7,677 nucleotides of DNA from Dehalococcoidia bacterium (GCA_003153075.1 PMBW01000095.1:2531-10207), one strand, 5' to 3'. Counted from the stretch's first letter, positions 1 to 5,998 are shown. Numbers and translations: made by a program. The notes: generated by a model from the letters alone, not told the origin.

Positions 1-636
1 ATCATCGAGGCGCCGCAATTTCCACAGAGTCATTTCTATTACTGGAAAAACAAGAAAGGCGCTCACGATATAATTCTCTTTATCGGGGACGACCAGCCGG
101 ATGTAAAGATTTACGATTTTGCCGGTTGCGTGCTGGATTTTGCGCAGTACTACGGCGTGGAGCGGGTATATACCTGCGCCGCTGCAATGACCAATATCCA
201 CTTTACCGAGCAACCCAAGGTCTGGGCCGTAGCTACCAATAAATTACTGCTGGAAGAATTACGTAGATTCGAATTACTGCAAAAGGGCAGCATCCAGATT
301 GCCGGTTTGAACGGTTTACTGCTCGGCCTTGCCAAGGAAAGGGACTTTAACGGCGTGTGCGTGATGACTGAAGTGCCGTCGCAAACATCCCGTATGGAAA
401 ACCCGGCCGCCGCGCTGGCGATCCTGAAAACATTCATGCGGTTACTGGATATTGAAATCGAAACGAAAGAACTGGCCGAAAATGCCCGCGAAATGACGGA
501 GCAGATTAAACAGGCCATGACCATCGCCATGGGCGAATATATCGAACATTTTACCCAGCCAATCTGGGAGCAGGGTGAGGGTGAAGGTGATGAGGATGAG
601 GGGGATGATGAGGGCTCCATCGGCGACCAAAACTAG
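1..636 (+). CDS. PAC2-family protein (proteasome assembly chaperone-like), 5' partial
   Basis: The frame is open from base 1 to TAG at 634-636, giving 211 visible codons. An internal GTG at 130 is not the start, because family-like sequence continues upstream: FPQSHFYYWKN, then DIILFIGDDQPD. In PAC2 proteins (archaeal PbaA/PbaB-like and actinobacterial homologues) this segment follows roughly 45-50 N-terminal residues, so about that much is missing. Further family-like stretches are AAAMTNIHFTEQPKVWAVAT, GSIQIAGLNGLLLGLAKE (oligomer-core glycine-rich region) and GVCVMTEVPSQ. The last 22 or so residues form a Glu/Asp/Gly tail, probably disordered. In archaea and eukaryotes the family assists 20S proteasome assembly; its job in most bacteria is unknown. 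No membrane segment is seen, so it should be cytosolic. It heads a tight plus-strand gene run, with 17 nt to the next gene. Family call is confident; cellular role is not. Confidence 0.85.
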   Translation: MIEAPQFPQSHFYYWKNKKGAHDIILFIGDDQPDVKIYDFAGCVLDFAQYYGVERVYTCAAAMTNIHFTEQPKVWAVATNKLLLEELRRFELLQKGSIQIAGLNGLLLGLAKERDFNGVCVMTEVPSQTSRMENPAAALAILKTFMRLLDIEIETKELAENAREMTEQIKQAMTIAMGEYIEHFTQPIWEQGEGEGDEDEGDDEGSIGDQN

Positions 637-641
637 AGTAC

Positions 642-645
642 GAGG
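642..645 (+). promoter_or_regulatory. Ribosome binding site deciding the TTG start of the HEAT gene
   Basis: GAGG lies 8 nt before the TTG at 654. The alternative in-frame ATG at 681 is preceded by AT-rich sequence without any purine-rich Shine-Dalgarno core. This favours TTG 654 as the start. Confidence 0.6.
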
Positions 646-653
646 CAATTCCA

Positions 654-1598
654 TTGTTAGTTAAAGATATTATTATCGAAATGGCGGATACCAACAAACC
701 GCTGGTGAATACACACCTTGCCGACCTGTCGCAGTTATCTGCGGCGCACGTTAAAGATTTCGTCCAGGTGTGGAAAACAACTGACTTGAAACGTCGCCGC
801 GAGATCATCAACCGTCTGACCGAACTCAGCACTGACAGCGTGGAACTGAATTTTAACACCATTTTCATCAATTGCCTGAACGACCCGGATGAAGATGTGC
901 GCAGTGAAGCGATCGATGGGCTCTGGGAAGATGAAGAACCGGTGCTGATACCGATTCTCATCGGGTTGCTGAATAAAGACCCCTCGGAAAAAGTACAGGC
1001 CAATGCGGCACTGGCACTGGGCCGGTTCGCGTTAATGGCCGAACTTGGCTCGATATCCCCGAGGTACGGCGTGCAACTCGCGCAGGTTTTACTGGATGTG
1101 TCCGGTAATAAGAACAAATCGATCGAGGTTCGGCGGCGGGCGCTGGAAGCCGTCGCGCCGATCAGCACCGAGCAGGTGAAAACCGCAATCAAAACCGCCT
1201 ATGAAAGCCGCGATGAAAGACTCTCCATTAGCGCTGTCTATGCGATGGGCAAAAATTGCGATTCAAAATGGTTGCCTTACCTGTTAAAAGAATTGAAAAA
1301 TGCCGACGCGGAAATGCGCTATGAAGCCGTTAACGCTCTGGGCGAGGTCGGGGACGAAGAAATTTTACAGTATTTGATCCCGGTCGCCGGAGACGATGAT
1401 ATCGATGTGCAGTTGGCGGTTATCCAGGCGCTGGGAAAAATCGGCGGCAATGAGGCCAAACTCTACTTGCAAAAGCACGCCAAAGATGAAAATGAAGCTG
1501 TAAGTGACGCCATCGAACAGGCGTTGAACGAAATATCCATTCAGGATGACATGACCATCTTCGAGTTGTCACCGCAACCGGACACACATGAACATTAA
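654..1598 (+). CDS. HEAT-repeat protein
   Basis: This 314-residue soluble protein is built mainly of HEAT (PBS-lyase-like) helical repeats. The N-terminal 60 residues are a different helical region with a basic patch (KRRREI, about 46-51). Repeats with the usual D-x-(D/E)-V-R-x-x-A-x-x-A-L-G pattern are seen at about 76-108 (DPDEDVRSEAIDGL), 109-145 (EKVQANAALALGRF), 153-185 (IEVRRRALEAV), 186-216 (ERLSISAVYAMG), 217-247 (AEMRYEAVNALGEVG) and 248-292 (IDVQLAVIQALGKIG). Such superhelices normally scaffold protein-protein contacts. No catalytic domain or phycobilin-lyase context is present, so enzymatic function should not be assumed. The start is TTG with a good GAGG site; ATG at 681 would give 305 residues. 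It sits 17 nt after the PAC2 gene and overlaps the GNAT gene by 11 nt, which implies cotranscription. Partner and role are unknown. Confidence 0.88.
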   Translation: MLVKDIIIEMADTNKPLVNTHLADLSQLSAAHVKDFVQVWKTTDLKRRREIINRLTELSTDSVELNFNTIFINCLNDPDEDVRSEAIDGLWEDEEPVLIPILIGLLNKDPSEKVQANAALALGRFALMAELGSISPRYGVQLAQVLLDVSGNKNKSIEVRRRALEAVAPISTEQVKTAIKTAYESRDERLSISAVYAMGKNCDSKWLPYLLKELKNADAEMRYEAVNALGEVGDEEILQYLIPVAGDDDIDVQLAVIQALGKIGGNEAKLYLQKHAKDENEAVSDAIEQALNEISIQDDMTIFELSPQPDTHEH

Positions 1599-2133
1599 AG
1601 GCGCAAAAGTCATTATCCGTCCCAAAAAAACTGCTGACGCAGAAAACGATTACCGCTGGCAGACCGACCCGGAGCTTTCCGCCCTGGATGCGATGGTCCC
1701 CAGCACGATGTCTTACCGCGAGTTTTACCGGGAGTACATCAACTGGTTGAAACGGCCATTTCCCGGCCGTATTACTTTCGGCGTAGACACACTGGAAGGC
1801 AAACATATCGGGAATTGCGTTTATTATAATATTGATGAATTTAACCACGAAACCGAAATCGGGATCATGATCGGCGACCGTGAATATTGGGACAAAGGCT
1901 ACGGCGCGGACACTATCAGCACACTGATAGACTATGTTTTCGGCCTGCTGAAATTCAGAAGGATATACCTGAAAACACTGGAAGATAATTACCGGGCGCA
2001 CAAATGTTTTGAAAAATGCGGTCTGGCGCCGTGCGGCCGCCGTGAACAGGACGGCTATAAATTTCTGCTGATGGAGATCTCCTTCGCCAAATGGCAGCAA
2101 ATGGGGGCCGCGCGCAAGCAGGACAAGCCTTAA
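1588..2133 (+). CDS. GNAT-family N-acetyltransferase (RimJ/RimL-like)
   Basis: This 181-residue protein is a single acetyltransferase domain of the usual length for the RimJ/RimL (Acetyltransf_3) group. These proteins transfer acetyl from acetyl-CoA to amines, often protein N-termini or small molecules. Visible landmarks are an N-terminal strand AKVIIRPKK, motif A with the EIGIMIG strand (about 90-96), the WDKGYGAD pyrophosphate loop (101-108, matching the R/Q-x-x-G-x-G/A pattern with D/K at the first positions), and motif B NYRAHKCFEKCGL (134-146). Several cysteines (140, 144 and a later one in CGR) cluster near the C-terminal half. The ATG at 1588 lies inside the end of the HEAT gene. It has no convincing Shine-Dalgarno site, so translation is probably coupled to the upstream gene. 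Substrate cannot be read from sequence. Confidence 0.9.
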   Translation: MNIKGAKVIIRPKKTADAENDYRWQTDPELSALDAMVPSTMSYREFYREYINWLKRPFPGRITFGVDTLEGKHIGNCVYYNIDEFNHETEIGIMIGDREYWDKGYGADTISTLIDYVFGLLKFRRIYLKTLEDNYRAHKCFEKCGLAPCGRREQDGYKFLLMEISFAKWQQMGAARKQDKP

Positions 2134-2151
2134 CCTTTAAATCTGATTTTT

Positions 2152-2156
2152 GAGGG
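2152..2156 (+). promoter_or_regulatory. Ribosome binding site of the aminotransferase gene
   Basis: GAGGG is placed 7 nt before ATG 2164. An in-frame TTG at 2158 lies only 1 nt after it, too close to be used. The site therefore fixes the start at 2164 and trims two residues from the longest reading. Confidence 0.75.
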
Positions 2157-2163
2157 TTTGAAC

Positions 2164-3342
2164 ATGAGAAAATCATTATTACCCGGCGGTGGAGTCAATC
2201 TTTTCCAGGGAATTAAAACGAAATGCCGTGATGCGGAAGCAGTCGGGCAGAAACTTTACAGGTTGTCTATCGGGCAGCCGGCAGGACCGGCATTGCTCAG
2301 CGCCCGCAAGGCTGCCGCAGAAGCGGTGATGAGCGACCTGGAATCGATGCATGAGTACCAGGATAACGGTTCGCCCGGTATACCGGATTTCTCACAACGT
2401 TTCCTTCAGGCTCACTTCGATTTCAGCATGGCCGGGAAAGATGTAGCCTACTTACCGATACCGGGTAACAAACCGATGCTGGGAGTAACGGAACTGGCCT
2501 GCGGCGCAGCCCAACAACCTTATATCATTGGCACCACTGACAAACCCGGCTATCCTACCCCCACTGACTGGGCGAAATATCTGCGTCTGGAACAGTACAC
2601 ATTGCCTTTAAATATGAAAAACCGGTTCCGGTTTCAAACAGCAGATATTAAGAAAGGGACGAAGCTGCTGATGGTCAACTATCCGCATAATCCCTCCGGT
2701 CAGATCGCCACTCGCGAATGGTGGCGGGAAATTTGTGCGTATTGCGAGAAAAATGATATCCGGCTTTTTAACGACAATCCCTACTACATTCTTTCACACA
2801 CCCCTGATAGCAGCGCTTTAACGGAGATTGCCACTGAATTCAAAGACCTTTCATGGGTAGAGGCTTTTTCGGCGTCCAAGGTAATCAGCAACGGCACCGG
2901 CTGGAGAATCGGCGCAATGGTCGGCTCACAGGATTTTATCGGGGATATCGCCACGATCAAGGGTAATACCGATAGCGGTTTTGTCGCCCCGTTGGCGATC
3001 GGCGTGCTCAATTCCATGGAGAACGACAAGGTCAATGTCAAAGCCTGCCGTGAACTGTACAAGCGGCGTATTGATATTCTGAAAGATATCTTGATCAAAC
3101 ACGGCATGAGGCTGGCAATCGAGCCCGGGGCCGGATTCTTTGTCCTCTGGCAAAGGCCGGACAAAGCTTTCGGACAAACGATTAATGACGCCGAACATTT
3201 CAACTACCTGATGATCGAAAAGACCGGCGTTGTCGGCGTGCATTTCGAACCGTACATACGCTATTCCGTCACCGGCGATGTCGAAGCCATGGCTAAAGTG
3301 ATTGATGACGCTTTCGCGCAGGCAAAGATCGGGTATAAATAG
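2164..3342 (+). CDS. PLP-dependent class I/II (fold type I) aminotransferase, atypical subfamily
   Basis: The protein has 392 residues, normal for aspartate/LL-diaminopimelate-type aminotransferases. The PLP-binding set is recognisable: N176 in NYPHNPSG, D204 and Y207 in FNDNPYY, the Schiff-base K239 in SASKVISNGTGWRIG with phosphate-binding R248, and the substrate carboxylate R366 in YIRYS. The N-terminal half is unusual. The region where classical members have a T-x-G-x-x-E-A cofactor loop reads IPGNKPMLGVTELACG, and the following segment carries PGYPTPTDW where family members have P-x-Y-P-x-Y. This marks a divergent subfamily whose substrate I cannot name; an amino acid with 2-oxoglutarate or pyruvate as partner is the generic expectation. 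It lies 30 nt after the GNAT gene, in the same run, and converges on purF. DapL- or AspC-like activity is possible but unproven. Confidence 0.88.
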   Translation: MRKSLLPGGGVNLFQGIKTKCRDAEAVGQKLYRLSIGQPAGPALLSARKAAAEAVMSDLESMHEYQDNGSPGIPDFSQRFLQAHFDFSMAGKDVAYLPIPGNKPMLGVTELACGAAQQPYIIGTTDKPGYPTPTDWAKYLRLEQYTLPLNMKNRFRFQTADIKKGTKLLMVNYPHNPSGQIATREWWREICAYCEKNDIRLFNDNPYYILSHTPDSSALTEIATEFKDLSWVEAFSASKVISNGTGWRIGAMVGSQDFIGDIATIKGNTDSGFVAPLAIGVLNSMENDKVNVKACRELYKRRIDILKDILIKHGMRLAIEPGAGFFVLWQRPDKAFGQTINDAEHFNYLMIEKTGVVGVHFEPYIRYSVTGDVEAMAKVIDDAFAQAKIGYK

Positions 3343-3363
3343 GCCGTAATTATTTGAATCTAC

Positions 3364-3470
3364 CTTTCTCTCTCCATATCAGGCCGTAGGTCGCAACCGG
3401 AGGTACTTTACGAAGCCATTCGGAGTAAAGTATAGGAGCCTTTCAGAGTAAATGCAGAGAGAGTGAGAGA
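3364..3470. repeat. Candidate palindromic element with CT/GA-rich ends
   Basis: The left end is CTTTCTCTCTCC (3364-3375); the right end is AGAGAGAGTGAGAGA (3456-3470). CTCTCTC at 3368-3374 is the exact reverse complement of GAGAGAG at 3457-3463. A second stem-loop sits in the middle (3404-3432). The nested layout resembles small non-autonomous palindromic elements, but only one copy is visible and no target-site duplication is evident. It could also be an RNA structure. Confidence 0.35.
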
Positions 3471-3495
3471 ATTGTCGAGTAATACCCCGGCCTGA
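3379..3495. repeat. 8-bp inverted repeat pair TCAGGCCG / CGGCCTGA
   Basis: TCAGGCCG at 3379-3386 is the exact reverse complement of CGGCCTGA at 3488-3495, 101 nt apart. It encloses the central hairpin. It crosses the CT/GA pairing (3368-3374 with 3457-3463), so the two long-range stems would be alternatives or a pseudoknot. Confidence 0.4.
3404..3432. repeat. Stem-loop in the convergent gap
   Basis: TACTTTA (3404-3410) pairs with TAAAGTA (3426-3432), and CGAA (3411-3414) with TTCG (3419-3422). This gives an 11-bp stem with a 3-nt bulge (GAG, 3423-3425) and a GCCA loop. On the plus strand it is followed by TAGGAGCC, not a T-run, so it is not a typical intrinsic terminator. It may stabilise 3' ends or belong to the larger element. 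Confidence 0.5.
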
Positions 3496-3548
3496 ATTGT
3501 ATCGTCGGGCAACAGGGGAACCTGGCCTTAAATGCGAAGATTAGTCTG

Positions 3549-4940
3549 TTAGTTGTTTTCCAGCGCCAGTTTATCCATTTCCAGTTGCACGGGAATCGGA
3601 TAATTGCCGGTGAAACAGGCGGTGCAGAAAGAGTCAGCCGGGAGGTTGACAGATTTCAATAGCCCTTCCAGGCTCAGGTAGCCCAGGGTATCCGCGCCGA
3701 TGAATTGCCGGATCTCTTCAACAGATTTGTGCGAAGCGATCAGTTCTTTCCGTGTGGCCATATCGACGCCGAAGAAACAGGGATATTTGATCGGCGGGGC
3801 GCAGATCCGCATGTGGATTTCTTTTGCGCCGGCTTTTCTGAGTAGATTAACGACTTTGGGCGTCGTGGTGCCGCGGACAATGCTGTCATCGACGACAGCC
3901 ATGCGCTGATCCTTGAGCAACTGCGGCAGCGGATTGAACTTGAGTTTCACGCCCAGATCGCGGATACGCTGGTCGGGGGCAATAAAGGTCCGCCCGACAT
4001 AGCGGTTTTTCAATAAACCCTCGCAGTAGGGTCGGTTGGCCTTATGCGCGTAGCCGATACCGGCTGCGGTCGCGGAGTCCGGCACACCCATTACCGAATC
4101 TACTTCGACGGGGTGTTCGATCGCAAGTTGTTCACCCATTGCCTGCCTCGCGGGGTATATTAATTGACCGTTCATAATACTGTCCGGCCGGGCAAAATAA
4201 ATAAATTCAAAGATACACAACGCGCGTTTACGGACGGGTTCGCGGAAGCTTTCCACACCGTTTTGACTTATTCGTACGATTTCCCCCGGTTCGATTTCGC
4301 GAATGAGTTTAGCGCCGATGTGGTCGAGGGCGCAGCTTTCGGAGGCGACGACAAAGCCGCCGTTGAGTGACCCGAGGCACAAAGGACGCACGCCGTACGG
4401 GTCGCGTACCACGAAAAGAGCTTCCCTGGTCAGTATTACCATGGAATAGGCGCCCTGCAGACGGCGCATACTGTATCTGATACGTTCAACCCAATCTGAG
4501 GCCGGAGCAGACAGAATCAGGTCGCCGATTACTTCGGTGTCAGTGGAACTACGGAAAGTATAGCCCTGGTCGCAGAGTTCGTGGTAAAGATGTTCGGCGT
4601 TGACAATGTTGCCGTTGTTGGCGATGGCGATCGTATCGTTGCCGGAACCGAGTACAAGCGGTTGAATATTGATACTGCGGCTGGAACCTGTTGTGGAATA
4701 GCGGTTGTGCCCGATGGCAATGTGGCCGGTTAATTGACCGAGGGATGTTTCATCGAAAACCTGCGAAACCAGACCCATATCGCCGTAGAATTGTATTTTC
4801 TTGCCGTCGGCGGTGGCGATGCCTGCGCTCTCCTGACCGCGGTGCTGAAGAGCGAACAGTGCAAAAAAGGTAAGCCTCGCCACATCCTCACCAGGACAGT
4901 AAATGCCAAAGACGCCGCATTTCTCGTGTAAGTCTACCAC
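3549..4940 (-). CDS. purF: Amidophosphoribosyltransferase (glutamine PRPP amidotransferase)
   Basis: PurF makes 5-phosphoribosylamine from PRPP and glutamine, the committed step of purine synthesis, in the cytosol. The 463-residue product starts MVDLHEKCGVFGI, so a short propeptide must be cleaved to expose C8 as the Ntn nucleophile. The glutaminase domain shows HRGQESAG (33-40), HNRYST (78-83), NNGNIVN (108-114) and SSTDTE (131-136). The phosphoribosyltransferase domain shows the PRPP loop VVDDSIVRGTTT (349-360). Four cysteines match the Bacillus subtilis-type [4Fe-4S] ligands: C242 (LCIFE), C388 (YPCFFG), C439 and C442 (FCTACFTG). The enzyme is thus probably oxygen-sensitive, fitting an anaerobe. 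The start is GTG; an in-frame stop lies upstream and no other start codon lies between. It has its own promoter although it follows the phosphatase gene in the same direction. No other purine gene is visible. Confidence 0.98.
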   Translation of the reverse strand: MVDLHEKCGVFGIYCPGEDVARLTFFALFALQHRGQESAGIATADGKKIQFYGDMGLVSQVFDETSLGQLTGHIAIGHNRYSTTGSSRSINIQPLVLGSGNDTIAIANNGNIVNAEHLYHELCDQGYTFRSSTDTEVIGDLILSAPASDWVERIRYSMRRLQGAYSMVILTREALFVVRDPYGVRPLCLGSLNGGFVVASESCALDHIGAKLIREIEPGEIVRISQNGVESFREPVRKRALCIFEFIYFARPDSIMNGQLIYPARQAMGEQLAIEHPVEVDSVMGVPDSATAAGIGYAHKANRPYCEGLLKNRYVGRTFIAPDQRIRDLGVKLKFNPLPQLLKDQRMAVVDDSIVRGTTTPKVVNLLRKAGAKEIHMRICAPPIKYPCFFGVDMATRKELIASHKSVEEIRQFIGADTLGYLSLEGLLKSVNLPADSFCTACFTGNYPIPVQLEMDKLALENN

Positions 4941-4943
4941 TTT

Positions 4944-4949
4944 CTCCCC
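4944..4949 (-). promoter_or_regulatory. Purine-rich ribosome binding site of purF
   Basis: On the minus strand GGGGAG ends 3 nt before the GTG start at 4940. The spacing is shorter than usual, but no other start codon is available in this frame before the upstream stop. Confidence 0.45.
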
Positions 4950-4969
4950 GGCTTTCTTTTTACAATTTA

Positions 4970-4999
4970 ATTATAGTCTTTTATAACAGGTGTGGTCAA
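4970..4999 (-). promoter_or_regulatory. Sigma70-type promoter of purF
   Basis: Read on the minus strand, TTGACC (4994-4999; 5 of 6 to consensus) and a perfect TATAAT (4970-4975) are separated by 18 bp. Transcription would begin near 4963, leaving a leader of about 20-25 nt. That leader is too short for a purine riboswitch, and none is seen. Confidence 0.7.
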
Positions 5000-5048
5000 A
5001 CAGGAGGGATGGATTGTCAATATTCAGTTGCAAGTTTCCAATGCTGAG

Positions 5049-5858
5049 TCAGATTCTGTCCGCGGTTTTATCGACTAGCCAGTCCAGTAATCTTACGGTC
5101 TCCGGTACCCCGGTTAAGATGAAATCCACTTCATTAAGCGTTGCCTGCGTGGTTTCCGGACCGGTAACCAGGATCGCTAATCCGTCGAAATCCCTGTTTT
5201 CTCTGGTCCGCCGGATAGCTTTAAAGGCCGGCACGTCCCCAACATCGTCACCCAGGTAAATTGCTCCTTGCAAATTGCGCTCTTTGATCAGACCGGTGAC
5301 GGCCGTCCCCTTGTCGATGTCCACCATCGGCACGATACCGATATTGTTTTTTTCGTGCATTAACCGCATCTTTTTGGCGTGGGGAGATTTTTCCAGCACC
5401 GCCAGGATCTGCTGCCTGGCCGCTTCCGGTTGGCGGGTCAGGTGATAGTGCACGCTCACCGTGGCCCATTTATCCTGAATGATCATGCCGTCCACTGCGC
5501 TCAGGACTTCCAGTTCTGCGGCTAGCGCGCGCATTGCCGTCAGAGAGGCGGCGACCTCAGGGTGCAGCACTGCGTGGTCATTCTCCCACCATTCCATGCC
5601 GTAATGCCCGATATATTTTACACCGTCGATGTTGATGATCTCTTTAACGGCTTCGGTTTTTCTGCCGGAGACGACGGCCAGCAGTTCAAGGCGATGTACG
5701 AGCTTGGCAAGTTGAGGCAGAACGGGCGGCGGCGGCGCCCATTCCAGAAAGTTGTGCGGAATTTCGCTGATCGTTCCGTCCATATCGGTGATCAGTCCGA
5801 AGGGCTTGCGCTTAAGCAGCTTTTGCAAAATATCCAGATTGTCGAGAATACGGGCCAC
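5049..5858 (-). CDS. otsB: Trehalose-6-phosphate phosphatase-like HAD hydrolase
   Basis: The 269-residue product has the length and motif order of OtsB-type HAD phosphatases, which release trehalose from trehalose-6-phosphate. Motif I is DMDGT (D25 nucleophile, D27 acid/base), followed by SEI. Motif II is the SGR at 64-66. The cap region contains GHYGMEW (84-90), matching the family's G-x-H/Y-G-x-E substrate loop. Motif III is DKGTAV with K183. Motif IV is GDDVGDVPAF (203-212); the typical form is GDDxTDExAF, so T and E are replaced by G and V. The start is GTG at 5858, with an in-frame stop just upstream, no Shine-Dalgarno site and a promoter 6 nt away. No OtsA synthase is nearby. Another sugar-phosphate substrate (for example glucosylglycerol- or mannosylglycerate-type) is possible. 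The 108-bp gap to purF contains the purF promoter. Subfamily is fairly sure, substrate less so. Confidence 0.85.
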   Translation of the reverse strand: MARILDNLDILQKLLKRKPFGLITDMDGTISEIPHNFLEWAPPPPVLPQLAKLVHRLELLAVVSGRKTEAVKEIINIDGVKYIGHYGMEWWENDHAVLHPEVAASLTAMRALAAELEVLSAVDGMIIQDKWATVSVHYHLTRQPEAARQQILAVLEKSPHAKKMRLMHEKNNIGIVPMVDIDKGTAVTGLIKERNLQGAIYLGDDVGDVPAFKAIRRTRENRDFDGLAILVTGPETTQATLNEVDFILTGVPETVRLLDWLVDKTADRI

Positions 5859-5864
5859 AACTTA

Positions 5865-5893
5865 AATTTAGCAGTTGGCGGATGAACAGTCAA
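5865..5893 (-). promoter_or_regulatory. Promoter of the phosphatase gene, placed for a leaderless transcript
   Basis: On the minus strand TTGACT (5888-5893; 5 of 6) is followed after 17 bp by TAAATT (5865-5870; 4 of 6). Only 6 nt separate the -10 box from the GTG start, so the normal initiation base would be the G of the start codon or its neighbour. The lack of a Shine-Dalgarno sequence agrees. Confidence 0.5.
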
Positions 5894-5905
5894 AAGAGCC
5901 TGGCT

Positions 5906-5926
5906 GCTGATAGCTGAATGCTGACC
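5906..5926 (+). repeat. Three tandem 7-bp GCTGA-type units
   Basis: GCTGATA, GCTGAAT and GCTGACC follow each other without gaps. They lie between the -35 boxes of the two divergent promoters. They may be a short degenerate repeat or a regulator site; only three units are present. Confidence 0.45.
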
Positions 5927-5937
5927 GCTCGTATTCA

Positions 5938-5966
5938 TTGACACACTCACGCCGTTAGCTTAAAAT
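5938..5966 (+). promoter_or_regulatory. Sigma70-type promoter of alaS
   Basis: A perfect TTGACA (5938-5943) is followed after 17 bp by TAAAAT (5961-5966; 5 of 6). Initiation near 5973 gives a leader of about 25 nt, which excludes a T-box or other leader riboswitch. Confidence 0.75.
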
Positions 5967-5986
5967 CAAATGTAATTGACTAAAAT

Positions 5987-5990
5987 GGAG
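5987..5990 (+). promoter_or_regulatory. Ribosome binding site of alaS
   Basis: GGAG sits 8 nt before the GTG at 5999. The nearby ATG (5985) and TTG (5997) are in other frames, and the alaS frame has a stop at 5981-5983. GTG is therefore the start. Confidence 0.75.
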
Positions 5991-5998
5991 TTACTATT

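Larger units (their letters stand above)
3343..3548. other. Convergent intergenic gap with structured sequence, no gene
   Basis: This 206-bp stretch separates the stop of the aminotransferase from the stop of purF on the other strand. No frame holds a credible gene. It contains several inverted repeats (listed separately) and a small GC-rich hairpin at 3512-3523 (CAGG, loop GGAA, CCTG). No stem is followed by a T-run in either direction, so no classical intrinsic terminator is evident although both transcription units should end here. Confidence 0.6.

Noticed and set aside
130..132. GTG as the start of the PAC2 gene
   Set aside because: The same frame is open to the left edge and encodes conserved PAC2 sequence, so this GTG is internal.
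568..618. GA-rich near-repeats as a microsatellite or frameshifted gene end
   Set aside because: The reading frame stays open through it to a stop followed by the next gene's ribosome site, so it encodes an acidic tail.
551..1192. 213-codon open frame on the minus strand opposite the HEAT gene
   Set aside because: Ser/Arg-rich composition without any domain pattern, lying fully across two genes with clear family signatures; it is a shadow of their codon use.
1420..2100. 226-codon open frame on the minus strand opposite the GNAT gene
   Set aside because: No recognisable motif, and the plus strand carries the acetyl-CoA motifs of a real gene in the same place.
3350..3448. Minus-strand frame in the convergent gap reading WLRKVPPVATYGLIWREKG before a stop
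   Set aside because: About 30 codons between two stops, with no start codon in frame and no ribosome site. It overlaps the stem-loop, so it is better explained as non-coding structure or a remnant.
3512..3523. CAGG-GGAA-CCTG hairpin as a terminator of either convergent unit
   Set aside because: Only a 4-bp core stem (extendable with a bulge) and no T-run on either strand.
4941..4969. Purine riboswitch or PurR-type leader for purF
   Set aside because: The predicted leader is only about 20-25 nt and shows no aptamer-like structure.
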